Origin: JAGNHB01 sp964436005
Lineage (GTDB): Bacteria; Acidobacteriota; JAAYUB01
Assembly (NCBI GenBank): GCA_964436005.1
Contig: CAYTBK010000006.1
Span: 5,391-69,390 of the forward strand
Direction of reading: 5' to 3'
Length of the DNA: 64,000 nucleotides
Shown: positions 41,961 to 50,634 of the stretch, piece after piece
How the letters are laid out: each line of letters begins with the position of its first letter
Position numbering within the stretch: position 1 is the first letter of the stretch
Translations under genes and position numbers: made by a program
Notes under the pieces: generated by a model
What the model saw: the letters and a program-made list of their open reading frames with translations, nothing else
Databases searched by the model: none
What the model was told of the DNA's origin: nothing

Positions 41961-42065
41961 ATGGGAGAGAAAGCCCTTCCGAAGAAAGAAACGAAGAAGC
42001 CGGCCCAGAAATCCTTGAAGGACAAGAGAAAGGAAAAACAGGAAAAGAAAAAGGAAAAGAAGTGA
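41961..42065 (+). CDS. 34-aa lysine-rich peptide
   Basis: MGEKALPKKETKKP at the start, then QKSLKDKRKEKQEKKKEKK to the stop at 42063-42065. Fourteen or more lysines, no hydrophobic core: an intrinsically disordered, strongly basic peptide. It has a good sigma70 promoter and ribosome site, so it looks genuine. Small Lys-rich proteins of this kind occur in many genomes; nucleic-acid or ribosome binding is a guess. The rnc gene converges on it. Confidence 0.7.
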   Translation: MGEKALPKKETKKPAQKSLKDKRKEKQEKKKEKK

Positions 42066-42119
42066 ATTGACCGGGCGGGTTTTCCGGCCGCGCGCGGAAG
42101 GCCCGCCGACACACCTGTT

Positions 42120-42896
42120 TCAGGAGAGACCTTCTCCCGAGGGGCGAGCAGGCTCCGAGGGGGTGGAAGTTCCTTCCTCCTGCTCAGCCTCCAGGCTGGC
42201 GATGGCAGCCCGGGCCGCCAACTGCTGCGCCTCCTTCTTGGAGTTGCCCGTTCCTTCTCCCCGTTTTCGCTGCTCCACCCAGACCTCGACGGAGAACCGC
42301 TTGGCGTGCGGGGGCCCTTCCTCCTGCACGACGAGGTACTTCGGCATGTCCAGCCGCAGCCTGGCCGTCAGCTCCTGCAGGCCGGTCTTGGCGTCTTTGC
42401 GCTGGGGGGTGTTGATCTCGCGGTCGGCGAAGCTCTCCTGGAACAGGCTCACCACGAAGGATTTCGCGGCTTCCAGCCCGCCGTCCAGGTAGACGGCGGC
42501 GATCAGGGATTCCAGGGCGTCGCACAGGATGTTCTTCTTCGCCGTGCCGCCCGTTTTCACCTCGCCCCGCCCGAGCAGGAGGAAGCGGCCCAGGTCCAAC
42601 CTTTCGGCCAGGGGCAGCAGGTGGTCGGCACTGACCAGCCGGCTGCGCATGCGGGACAGGTCCCCCTCCGTGCTGCCCGGGAAACGGTCGAACAGCTGGG
42701 TGCTGATGATGAAGTTGAGCACGGAGTCCCCGAGGAACTCCAGCGCCTCGTTGTGCGCCAGCCCCAGGTGCTGGTGCTCGTTGGCGAAGGAGCAATGGGT
42801 CAGGGCCCGGCGCAGGATGGCCAGGTCGCGGAATTCGTGCCCGGTGCGCCGGACGAGTTCCTGAAGGTGTTGGCGGTATTCGTTGGAGTTCAACAT
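42120..42896 (-). CDS. rnc: Ribonuclease III
   Basis: A 258-aa enzyme. The RNase III signature is HNEALEFLGDSVLNFIIS (normally NERLEFLGDSVL), with the conserved Glu and Asp, and the second acidic site DALESLIAAVYLDGG, so both metal sites are intact. The dsRNA-binding domain occupies the C-terminal ~80 residues (DAKTGLQELTARL ... GNSKKEAQQLAARAAI), followed by a Pro/Ser/Glu tail. It processes rRNA precursors and cleaves double-stranded RNA in the cytoplasm. A terminator-like hairpin with T-run is directly upstream of the ATG and no ribosome site is visible. Confidence 0.95.
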   Translation of the reverse strand: MLNSNEYRQHLQELVRRTGHEFRDLAILRRALTHCSFANEHQHLGLAHNEALEFLGDSVLNFIISTQLFDRFPGSTEGDLSRMRSRLVSADHLLPLAERLDLGRFLLLGRGEVKTGGTAKKNILCDALESLIAAVYLDGGLEAAKSFVVSLFQESFADREINTPQRKDAKTGLQELTARLRLDMPKYLVVQEEGPPHAKRFSVEVWVEQRKRGEGTGNSKKEAQQLAARAAIASLEAEQEEGTSTPSEPARPSGEGLS

Positions 42897-42900
42897 GGCG

Positions 42901-42939
42901 AAAAAAACAGGCGGGTTGCGGTGTGCACCGGAACCCGCC
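42901..42939 (-). terminator. Terminator-like hairpin just before rnc
   Basis: On the minus strand GGCGGGTT and AACCCGCC arms (42910-42917 / 42932-42939) enclose an inner GGTGCACACC hairpin and are followed by seven T (42901-42907). It should end transcription from the upstream TPR gene, yet it is 5 bases from the rnc start codon. It might also serve as a leader hairpin for rnc control. Confidence 0.7.
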
Positions 42940-42962
42940 CGAATTCTCCCGATCGAAGGGGG

Positions 42963-43844
42963 TTACTGGATGCCCAGCTCCGTCTTCGCGTCGGCGACGA
43001 GGGAATCGATGGTCAGCGCCCCGGCCTTGTTGGCCTTCTGGAGCGCGCCGTAGACGATGTCCATCTTCTGCTTGGCGGACTCGGCCATCTGGCCGTTCAG
43101 GACGAAGGCCTTCGCGAAGGCGCGCAGGCTGTTCTCGTAGTCTTCGGTCTGCGCCAGGGCGTTGCCGAGGATCAGGTAGGAGTAGTCGTCCTTGGGGTTG
43201 ATCTTGTTCGCTGCCTGGATGTCGGCGATGCACTGCTTGAGCATGTTCACCCGCTCTTCGTGCTGGCGGTCGCGGTCGAACTTCATGGCCATCTTGTAGT
43301 GGATGTCGCCCAGGCCGGCGAAGATCTGCCAGTTCATCTGGCCGATGAACAGGTCCCACTTGGTCTGGTCGGTGGTCTCGGGCTTGACGACGCCGGGCAT
43401 GAAGCCCTTGGCCTTTTCATACATGTCGACGGCTTTCTGCAGTTCGTTCTTCTGATAGTACTTTTCCGCCAGGGTGATGGCGAACATGGGCACCTGATGG
43501 TCCGTCGGCGGCAGCTTTTCGATGGCCTTCAGGGAGTGCTCCTCGAATTTTTCGAAGTTTTCGAGCTTCTGGTAGACGGCGATGCCGACCAGGTGAACCT
43601 TGGGCACTTCGGCAGAATCCGCGTATTTCACCAGGTAGTCCTCGACGAGAACGGCCACGTCCTGGGCCGAACCCTGGTTTTGCTGAATCTGCAGGTAGCC
43701 CTGCTGGATCTTCTGCAGCATTTCGATGCGCGGATCGATCTGGGGCTGGGCGGGGGCTTTGGCGTCTTTTTTCTTGTCCGCGGCCAGGGCCGGAAGAACG
43801 AAGGCGAGGCAAAGCACGAGGGAGAGAAGAAGCAGTCTTTTCAT
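42963..43844 (-). CDS. Exported TPR-like protein
   Basis: A 293-aa protein starting MKRLLLLSLVLCLAF, signal peptide ending near LPALAAD. The mature part is alpha-helical with tetratricopeptide-type repeats (YYQKNELQKAVDMYEKAKGFMP, NALAQTEDYENSLRAFAKAFVL). It ends 24 bases before the terminator hairpin ahead of rnc. A periplasmic scaffold role is typical but unproven. Confidence 0.82.
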   Translation of the reverse strand: MKRLLLLSLVLCLAFVLPALAADKKKDAKAPAQPQIDPRIEMLQKIQQGYLQIQQNQGSAQDVAVLVEDYLVKYADSAEVPKVHLVGIAVYQKLENFEKFEEHSLKAIEKLPPTDHQVPMFAITLAEKYYQKNELQKAVDMYEKAKGFMPGVVKPETTDQTKWDLFIGQMNWQIFAGLGDIHYKMAMKFDRDRQHEERVNMLKQCIADIQAANKINPKDDYSYLILGNALAQTEDYENSLRAFAKAFVLNGQMAESAKQKMDIVYGALQKANKAGALTIDSLVADAKTELGIQ

Positions 43845-44027
43845 GGGTCCTCCAGGGGAGCAAATTAGGGGCCGGGGCGCATGGAATCGACATCTGTCAG
43901 GTAAGTCGCGACCAGCTTGCCCAGTCATAAAGAGTAAAGTATAGGGCAGGGGTTTCATTCATTCAAGCGAAAATTGGAACAAAGCTTTGGCGTTGACTTC
44001 CATCGGCAGATGCTCAAGAATGGGGCC

Positions 44028-45464
44028 ATGACAAACGTCAAGCTCAGCATTCTCATGCCGGTTTACAACGAGGAAGGCACCGTCGACACCGTGGCCGATC
44101 TCGTTTTCGAGGCGCCCTTGCCGGAGGGGATGGAGCGGGAGCTCGTCATCGTCGACGACGGCTCTCGCGACAGAACGGCGGCGGTGCTCTCCGAGATCGA
44201 GGCCCGCTACGCCCCCCGCTGCCGGGTCATCCGGCTGCAGGGCAACCGGGGCAAGGGGGCCGCCCTGGCGGCGGCGGTGGAGGCCGCGACGGGCGACATC
44301 TGCGTCATCCAGGACGCCGACCTCGAATACGAGCCCCGCGAGTACGCCCGGTTGCTGCGGCCCATCCTGCAGGGCGACGCCGACGCCGTCTTCGGATCCC
44401 GTTTCACCCCTTCCGAGTACCGCCGGGTGATCTACTATTGGCACGCCCTGGGCAACCGGTTCCTGACTTCGCTGTCGAACATGTGCACGAACCTGAACCT
44501 GACCGATGCGGCCACCTGCTACAAGGTCGTCAAGTCTTCCTTGCTGAAATCCATCCCTATCCGCTCGAAGGGGTTCGCGGTGGAGATGGAGCTGACGGCC
44601 AAGCTGGCCAAGCGGGGCTGCGCCATCTACGAGGTCCCCATCTCCTACCGCGGCCGGACCTATGCGGAAGGGAAGAAGGCCGGCTGGTGGGACGGGATCA
44701 AGTCGCTGCTCACCATATTGAAGTATAAAGTGCTGGACGACGCCTACTCGGAAAAGTGGGGAGAGTCCATCCTGCACCGGCTCGAGCAGACGAGGCGCTT
44801 CAACGGTTGGATGTTCGGCCGCATCCGCCGCTGGGTGGGGGAACGGGTGCTGGAAACCGGCAGCGGGATCGGCAACCTGACCCGCTTCTTCGTCGGGCGC
44901 CGCTCCCTCTGCGCCACGGACGTCGACCCGCACTACATCGAGGTGCTGCGCAACCGTTTCGGGGCCCGGCGCAACGTCCGGGTCGAGCGGCTCGACATCA
45001 CCCGGGCCGAAGACTTCCATTTCGTGGAGGCCGCCTGCGACACGGTCATCTGCCTGAACGTGCTGGAACACGTGGACGACGACCTGGCGGCGCTGCGGAA
45101 CATCCGCAGCGCCCTGGCGCCCGGGGGGCGGCTGATCCTCCTGGTCCCGCGGGGGGAGTGGCTCTACGGTTCCCTGGACCGGGTTCTGGAGCACCGCCGC
45201 CGCTACTCGCCCGCCCAGGTCCGGGAACTCCTGGCCAAGGCCGGAATGAAATTAATCCGTACCATTTCCTTCAACAAGATCGGGGTGCCGGCCTGGTTCT
45301 TCAACGGCCGGGTGATCCGGCGGACGAGGTTCGGCAAGTACCAGTTGAAGATCTTCGATTCCCTGATCTGGCTCTGGCGGTTGGTGGACTGCATCCCGGG
45401 CCTGCCCGGCCTCTCCGTCATCGCCGTGGCGGAGCGGGACGACCGGCCGGGCGGCGCCGACTGA
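44028..45464 (+). CDS. Fusion of GT2 (dolichol-phosphate-mannose-synthase-like) and SAM methyltransferase
   Basis: About 478 aa. The first ~240 residues are a GT2 domain of the DPM1 type: LSILMPVYNEEGTV, IVDDGSRDRT, GNRGKGAALAAAVEAATGD, the DxD IQDADLEYEPREY, and EVPISYRGRTYAEGKKAGWWDG. From ~265 a class I methyltransferase follows: VLETGSGIGNLTRFF (motif I), the acidic CATDVDPHYIEVL, VICLNVLEHVDDDLAALRNI and LVPRGEWLYGSLD. The C-terminal end is a hydrophobic segment (LWRLVDCIPGLPGLSVIAVA). Probably acts on a lipid-linked glycan. ATG 44028 is chosen for the GT fold; 44010 is an alternative. Confidence 0.88.
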   Translation: MTNVKLSILMPVYNEEGTVDTVADLVFEAPLPEGMERELVIVDDGSRDRTAAVLSEIEARYAPRCRVIRLQGNRGKGAALAAAVEAATGDICVIQDADLEYEPREYARLLRPILQGDADAVFGSRFTPSEYRRVIYYWHALGNRFLTSLSNMCTNLNLTDAATCYKVVKSSLLKSIPIRSKGFAVEMELTAKLAKRGCAIYEVPISYRGRTYAEGKKAGWWDGIKSLLTILKYKVLDDAYSEKWGESILHRLEQTRRFNGWMFGRIRRWVGERVLETGSGIGNLTRFFVGRRSLCATDVDPHYIEVLRNRFGARRNVRVERLDITRAEDFHFVEAACDTVICLNVLEHVDDDLAALRNIRSALAPGGRLILLVPRGEWLYGSLDRVLEHRRRYSPAQVRELLAKAGMKLIRTISFNKIGVPAWFFNGRVIRRTRFGKYQLKIFDSLIWLWRLVDCIPGLPGLSVIAVAERDDRPGGAD

Positions 45465-45478
45465 CGCCCGAACGGGCT

Positions 45479-46246
45479 TCAGAAAAGAGCCCCGACAATT
45501 TCCCAGAGCGCGCCGCGGATGCGCAGCGCTTCGCCCTCCGAGGGGAGGAGGCCTTCGAAGAAGTTGCCTCCCCCGTCCCCCCAGAAGTCGCAGGGCGCCG
45601 GGATGACGGCCATCCCCTGGTTGCGGAAGGCCAGGACGGACCGGCGCATGTGGATGGCCGAAGTGACCAGGACCGGCCGGCGCCAGGCGTTTCGCTTCAT
45701 CAGGGCCACGCACCGGGTTGCGTTTTCCGCCGTGTTCCGGCTTTCGGTTTCCCGGACGATGCGCGACGGGTCCACCCCGAGGGCGGCCAGGTAGGAAGCC
45801 AGGGCTTCGGCTTCCACCGTGTTGCCGGCGAAGACGGCGCCGCCCGAGACGATGACGGGCAGGGGCCGGGCCCGGTACAGCTTGGCGGCCTCCGCCGCCC
45901 GGGCGGCGGAGATGGTCGAGGGTTCCCCCTTCGTTGTGGCCAGGCTCATCCGGGAATCGTGGTTGACACCTGCCAACAACAGCACGTAGCAGTCGCCTTG
46001 CTGCAGCTGGTCGGGCGTGACGGCCCGGAAGGAGGATTCCACCCGGGCGCAGAGGAAGGTGCGGACGGGACGGGTGGACAGGAGGTACGTCAGGCCGGCG
46101 AAACAGAACAGCGCGACGGCCAGGCGCTTCCGGAAACGGTCGCCGGGCCGGCGGAGGCAAAGGATCCCCAACCCCGCCAGCAGGGTGACGTAGAGCCCGG
46201 GCGGGAAGACGAAGGCGGCGACTGTTTTCTGCAGGTAAAACAACAT
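45479..46246 (-). CDS. DUF218 (YdcF/ElyC/SanA-like) membrane protein
   Basis: A 255-aa protein with two N-terminal membrane helices (VAAFVFPPGLYVTLLAGLGIL; LAVALFCFAGLTYLL) and a DUF218 domain: YVLLLAGVNHDSR, VIVSGGAVFAGNTVEAEALASYL, VRETESRNTAENA and PVLVTSAIHMRRSVLAFRNQG. The E-S-x-N-T-x-E-N motif is diagnostic. ElyC/SanA relatives act in envelope maintenance and may handle lipid carriers. It converges with the GT2-methyltransferase gene, 14 bases away. Confidence 0.88.
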   Translation of the reverse strand: MLFYLQKTVAAFVFPPGLYVTLLAGLGILCLRRPGDRFRKRLAVALFCFAGLTYLLSTRPVRTFLCARVESSFRAVTPDQLQQGDCYVLLLAGVNHDSRMSLATTKGEPSTISAARAAEAAKLYRARPLPVIVSGGAVFAGNTVEAEALASYLAALGVDPSRIVRETESRNTAENATRCVALMKRNAWRRPVLVTSAIHMRRSVLAFRNQGMAVIPAPCDFWGDGGGNFFEGLLPSEGEALRIRGALWEIVGALF

Positions 46247-46310
46247 GGCGGTCGCGGGGCGCCCGGCGGACCTTGCTCCGCCAGGCCGGGGGAACGGCCG
46301 GGGTTGCCGT

Positions 46311-47018
46311 TCAGCTTCTGGATTCCATCATCTTCTTGCGCATCTGCTCGCGCTTCTGTTCCCGGTCGGCTTCGAATTTCTGCCACTGTTCGGGCGTGAA
46401 GATCTTCTTCAGCTCGGCCTCGGTTTCGTCCACCGACGCTTTCGCCTCGCGCAACCGGCGCAGTCCGCCCCGCCGGAAGCCGCGCTGGCCGTCGGCCTCC
46501 TGCTTTTCCTGGGCGGCCTGCTGGAAAGCGTCCATCAGGAACCCGACTTCCTTGGCGATGACCGGTCGGCAGGCCTTGGCCTGGTCGTCGCTGAGCCCGT
46601 ACTTCTCCTGCATCCGGCCGGCGATGCGGGTGGCCGCGAGGTCCTGCGCCAGGTTCTGGGACTCCTCGCGGATCTTTTCCCACTCCCCTTTCTGCGCCGG
46701 CGTCAGGATGGCCTGGAAGGATTCCTGGAACTTCTGCAGGGCCTCCATCATTTCCTTCGCGGTCTCGCGCTTGCTCTCCCTGTCGCTGGCCTCCATCTTT
46801 TCGGCCAGCGGTTCGAACTTGTCGGCCAACTGGTCGACGAGGCCCTTCACGGACGTCTTCTGGGCGTCGGTCAGATTGAGGCGGGTTTTCCAGCCCTCGA
46901 CCTGGGCCAGCAGTTCGGGCGGAATTTTGGGGATGGGCCTGGCCTGGGCGAAGGCGGGGATCGCGACGAACGCCATCGTGGCCGCCACCAGGGCGAATCT
47001 GGCAAGACTCCTGTTCAT
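46311..47018 (-). CDS. Exported helical Spy/CpxP-like protein
   Basis: A 235-aa protein after AAGGAGG with a signal peptide (VAATMAFVAIPAFAQ). Mature protein is all helical, rich in Glu, Lys and Gln, with repeated LNLTDAQKTSVKGLVDQL, LTPAQKGEWEKIREES, and FTPEQWQKFEADREQKREQMRKKMM. This LT(P/D)xQ pattern is typical of the LTXXQ family (Spy, CpxP), periplasmic chaperones or stress sensors. Longer than Spy (161 aa). Confidence 0.8.
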   Translation of the reverse strand: MNRSLARFALVAATMAFVAIPAFAQARPIPKIPPELLAQVEGWKTRLNLTDAQKTSVKGLVDQLADKFEPLAEKMEASDRESKRETAKEMMEALQKFQESFQAILTPAQKGEWEKIREESQNLAQDLAATRIAGRMQEKYGLSDDQAKACRPVIAKEVGFLMDAFQQAAQEKQEADGQRGFRRGGLRRLREAKASVDETEAELKKIFTPEQWQKFEADREQKREQMRKKMMESRS

Positions 47019-47055
47019 AGGGCTACCTCCTTCAAGGCTGGAGTGTTGATGCTGC

Positions 47056-47085
47056 AGGGTAAAGGAAGGCGGATGCCCTTGTCAA
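47056..47085 (-). promoter_or_regulatory. Probable sigma70 promoter of the Spy-like gene
   Basis: On the minus strand consensus TTGACA (47085-47080), 18 bases, then TACCCT (47061-47056), a fair -10. Start near 47049, about 30 bases before the ATG. Confidence 0.5.
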
Positions 47086-47145
47086 TGGCGGGGAGAGCGC
47101 CGGCGGGGAAATGGCCGGGGATTCGTCCGGGGAGGCGGAAGGGGA

Positions 47146-47172
47146 GGCGGCGCTCCCCGGGGGAGCGCCGCC
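47146..47172 (-). terminator. Strong hairpin after the DUF3352-like gene
   Basis: GGCGGCGCTCCCC (47146-47158) and GGGGAGCGCCGCC (47160-47172) form a 12-13 base stem right after the stop at 47182. There is no T-run on the minus strand, so it is a weak intrinsic terminator or an mRNA-end protecting hairpin. Confidence 0.45.
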
Positions 47173-47181
47173 CCGCGTTGG

Positions 47182-49053
47182 TCACTGCTTCTTTTCGACG
47201 GGGGCGGCGGCCTGCGGCGCGGCGCTCTTCTCCATCGGAACGGGGGCCTTTTCCACTGGCTGCTTGGCCATCAGGTACTCGTGCATGCCGGTGAAGACCA
47301 TGGCCATGATTCCTTCGAGGGTGGAGGCGGGCATCTCGCCGATGGAGACGAAGCCCGCCGGGCCGGCGTAGGAGACGCCGAAGCCCTGGCCGGGGGCGAA
47401 GAAGCCCTTGGCCTTCAGCGCGTCAACCTTGGCGGCGATTCCGGGGATGGGGAAGTGAACCGACAAATCCGCGCCGTAGCGGGAGTAGGAGAAGCCCTTG
47501 GCCGCTTCCTTCCGGGCGCTTTCCCACCGGGCCTTCACTTCGGGGTTCTCGACCAGGAACTTCTTGGATATGAGACCGTTCCGGATGACGGCGATGGCGT
47601 CGGCCGACGGGGAGACGAAGAACACGTCCCGCGCCAGCAGGCCGTGGACGACGACGTCCTTGTCGCCCTTGAAGACGAAGGTGTAGCGCTTTCCTTCGGC
47701 GACGGGGTCCACCAGGACCTGCGCGCCGAACTGTTTGGTGAGGGCGGCGCCGATCCGGTCGATGGCGGTCGGGTCCTTGGGCACGCAGAAGGCCGTGTTG
47801 AAGGGCAGCAACTGGAGCATCGGAATGTCCAGTTTGTCCTTGCCGGCCTGCAGGAAACCGAGTTCGCTGCCGCAGGTGGCGAAGATGTCGCCCTGGAGGG
47901 AGAGCCCGGTCTGAGCTGTCAATCCAGACTCGAAAATTCCGATCATGGTGGCGATCCCCGCGCCGAAGGACTTGACGATCTCGTCCTTGACCATGGTGTA
48001 CAGGCCGCCGATGTCGACGATCATGTCGGCGCCCATGGAAGTGTCGGCCGGGAAGAGGTCGGCGGCCTTGAGCGTGGTCCCTTCCAGCGTCCGGGTGTAG
48101 CGGTTGATCATGCCCTGGCCGTCGGCCAGGCCCAGGGAGACGATGGATTTGCAGACGCCGTCCTTCTCGCAGAGGACCATCTGGATGTCCCGGATGGAGT
48201 CCAGGCCGATCCCGGCGATGAACTGGCGGATTTTCTCGGGCGGGAACATGGCCTTGAGGGCGGCCTGGGCCGCCTGGGCGGCGGCTTCTTCCCCGCCTTC
48301 GGGCCGGGCGGCGGCGTCATCGCTTTCCGGGGCCGGGGCTTCCTTCTTGTTGTCCAGATTTTTCAGGATCATGTCGGTCACGGCGCCGACCCACTCGCCG
48401 AACTGGCCGCCCCGGACGAGCAGGCGGATCTTGACGTCCTGATTCTCGACGTGCACGTTCTTGCAGGCGGGGCCGGGCCACTCGAAGCAGCCGGCGCTGG
48501 CCCGCAGGGCGGCGATCATCTCGGGCAGTTCGTACTGGTAGGCGAAAATCAGCAGGCCTTCCCCGACGGCGATGTACTTGTTCTCGGCCGGGCGGGTCTC
48601 GCTGGCCGGTGTCTTGTCGGCGATCAGGGAGAAGGGGCCGAGCTTGGTGGCCTTTTCCAGTTCCGGCTTCAGCAGGGCCTGGACGGCGTTCTCGAGCTTC
48701 GGGCTGCCGATGTGGAGAACCAGCACGCCCCTGGGGGCGATGGCCCGGGTGGCCGGGTCGTAGAACCGGACGGCGGCCTGGATGTTCGACTTGGCCAGGT
48801 CGTCGACGTCGGCCGCCGTCAGGGTGAAGGCGGGGTCTTTCAGGGCCTTGGCCAGGGCGGGGCCGCCGTGGGTGACGAACAGTTCCTGGTAGCCGAGGGC
48901 CTTCATGACGTCGTTGAACATGGTGAGGTCCCTGACCTGCAACACGATCTGGGCGTCCTGCGGGATGAAGTAGCGCAGGTCGGCCGGGAGGGCCGCCAGG
49001 CAGCTTACGGTGAGCAGAAAGAGCAAAAGCAGGAAAATACCTTTTCTTTTCAT
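47182..49053 (-). CDS. Exported DUF3352-like protein
   Basis: A 623-aa protein with a signal peptide (KGIFLLLLFLLTVSCLAALP), start after AAGGAG. The N-terminal part DLRYFIPQDAQIVLQVRDLTMFNDVMKAL is like DUF3352 proteins, which begin with a P.da...v.v.d. segment. The protein is repetitive in fold: several beta-alpha units with VSIGEMPASTLEGIM-type ends. There is a low-complexity acidic/Ala linker near residues 225-270 (EAPAPESDDAAARPEGGEEA). Function unknown; acts outside the cytoplasm. Confidence 0.78.
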   Translation of the reverse strand: MKRKGIFLLLLFLLTVSCLAALPADLRYFIPQDAQIVLQVRDLTMFNDVMKALGYQELFVTHGGPALAKALKDPAFTLTAADVDDLAKSNIQAAVRFYDPATRAIAPRGVLVLHIGSPKLENAVQALLKPELEKATKLGPFSLIADKTPASETRPAENKYIAVGEGLLIFAYQYELPEMIAALRASAGCFEWPGPACKNVHVENQDVKIRLLVRGGQFGEWVGAVTDMILKNLDNKKEAPAPESDDAAARPEGGEEAAAQAAQAALKAMFPPEKIRQFIAGIGLDSIRDIQMVLCEKDGVCKSIVSLGLADGQGMINRYTRTLEGTTLKAADLFPADTSMGADMIVDIGGLYTMVKDEIVKSFGAGIATMIGIFESGLTAQTGLSLQGDIFATCGSELGFLQAGKDKLDIPMLQLLPFNTAFCVPKDPTAIDRIGAALTKQFGAQVLVDPVAEGKRYTFVFKGDKDVVVHGLLARDVFFVSPSADAIAVIRNGLISKKFLVENPEVKARWESARKEAAKGFSYSRYGADLSVHFPIPGIAAKVDALKAKGFFAPGQGFGVSYAGPAGFVSIGEMPASTLEGIMAMVFTGMHEYLMAKQPVEKAPVPMEKSAAPQAAAPVEKKQ

Positions 49054-49134
49054 ATAATTACTCCTTAAGATGATAGGGTCGGGGCCGATTTGGCATAATG
49101 TACCAGAAAGAGACGAAAAACGGGCGGGGAAAGT

Positions 49135-50634
49135 TCACTCCGCGGTGAGGCCGAACCGTTTCAGCCGGTCGAGGAACGAGGGCCGGGTGATCCCGAGCAG
49201 CGCGGCGGCCCGGGTTCGGTTGCCTCCGGTCCTGTCCAGGGCGGCGCGCACCAACTGCTCTTCCAGGGCGTCCACGTTCCGGCGCAGGTCCAGGTCTTCC
49301 GGCGGGGCGGCGTTTTCCCGGGCCGGGGGCTCCGGGACGTCGCCGTCGCTTCCGCCTTCGACCGGCTCCTCGGCCAGGTTGGTGCCCTCGGTCAGGTAGC
49401 GGGACAGGCAGGCGGGGCCGATGGGGGCCCCCGGTTCGGCCATGAGGGCCATGCGTTCCGCCTCGTTTTCCAGTTGGCGGACGTTGCCCGGCCAGGGGAG
49501 GCGTTCGAGGACCCGGTACGTCGCCTCGGCCACGGGAACGGGCCGGCAGCCGGACCGCTTCCAGGCCCGGTCGAGGAAGAACTCGGCCAGGGCCCGGATG
49601 TCGGCGGGGCGCTCCCGCAGGGGCGGCACCTCGAGCACAAACACGCTGAGGCGGAAGAACAGGTCCTCCCGGAAATTCCCCTTCTCCACTTCCGTGGCGA
49701 GGTCGCGGTTCGTGGAGGCGATGATGCGCACGTCCACATTGACCGCGTGCTCCGCCCCCACGGGCCAGATCTCCCGGTTCTGCAAGGCCCGCAGCAGTTT
49801 GACCTGCAGTTCCAGGGGTGCCTCGCCGATCTCGTCCAGGAAGAGGGTCCCCCCCTCGGCCAGCTGGAAATAGCCCTTCCGGTTGGCGTGCGCCCCCGAA
49901 AAGGCGCCCTTCTGCCAACCGAAGAATTCGCTCTCCACCAGTTCGCGGGGGATGGCGCCGCAGTTCACCGCCACGAAGGGCCCTTTCCGCCGCGGGCTTC
50001 CCTGGTGGATCCGCCGGGCCACCAGTTCCTTGCCGGTGCCCGTCTCGCCGGTCACGAGGACGGTGGACTCGGACCCGGCGATCTTGTCGGCCGAGCGAAC
50101 CACGCTATCCATGGCCGGGCTCCGGAAGATGAAGTTGTCGGCGTCCATGAAGCGCTTGACGTCGTTCTTGAGGGCCCGGTTCTGGGCCTTGAGCTTCTCG
50201 TTGGCCTCGCGCAGCTCCTCGGCCAGGCGCCGGTTCTCCCGTTCCAGGTCCCGCTTCTCCAGGGCCTGGCGGACCACGATGCGCATCTCCTCGGGCTCCC
50301 AGGGCTTGGTGATGTAGCGGTAGACGTGGCCCTCGTTGATGGCGTCGATGAGGTCCTCGGTGTCAGTGTAGCCGGTGAGGATGATCCGCATGGCGTCCGG
50401 CCTGATGCGCAGAAAGCGCTTGAGCAGCTCCACGCCGCTCATGCGGGGCATGCGCTGGTCGGAGATGACCAGGTCGACATCGATCTTTTTGGCCAGGTCC
50501 AGGGCCTCCTCGGCCGAGGTGGCCTCGTAGACGCGGTAACGGCCCAGGAAGGTCCGCTTGAGCTTCTGCAGGTTGGCCGGCTCGTCGTCGACGACCAGCA
50601 GGGTGTGCCGGATTTCCGTTCCGTTTCCCGTCAT
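49135..50634 (-). CDS. NtrC-type sigma54 response regulator
   Basis: A 499-aa protein. Receiver domain: acidic pair VVDDEPA (Asp16-17), phospho-acceptor Asp59 in ISDQRMP, Thr87 and Lys110. The AAA+ domain follows: GETGTGKELVA, sigma54 loop FFGWQKGAFSGA (S in place of T in GAFTGA), TLFLDEIGE, FFRLSVFVLEVPPLRERPAD. The Fis-type helix-turn-helix is at the end (GNRTRAAALLGITRPSFLDRLKRFG). It is activated by the kinase encoded upstream, whose stop codon overlaps its start (ATGA). Targets unknown. Confidence 0.93.
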   Translation of the reverse strand: MTGNGTEIRHTLLVVDDEPANLQKLKRTFLGRYRVYEATSAEEALDLAKKIDVDLVISDQRMPRMSGVELLKRFLRIRPDAMRIILTGYTDTEDLIDAINEGHVYRYITKPWEPEEMRIVVRQALEKRDLERENRRLAEELREANEKLKAQNRALKNDVKRFMDADNFIFRSPAMDSVVRSADKIAGSESTVLVTGETGTGKELVARRIHQGSPRRKGPFVAVNCGAIPRELVESEFFGWQKGAFSGAHANRKGYFQLAEGGTLFLDEIGEAPLELQVKLLRALQNREIWPVGAEHAVNVDVRIIASTNRDLATEVEKGNFREDLFFRLSVFVLEVPPLRERPADIRALAEFFLDRAWKRSGCRPVPVAEATYRVLERLPWPGNVRQLENEAERMALMAEPGAPIGPACLSRYLTEGTNLAEEPVEGGSDGDVPEPPARENAAPPEDLDLRRNVDALEEQLVRAALDRTGGNRTRAAALLGITRPSFLDRLKRFGLTAE

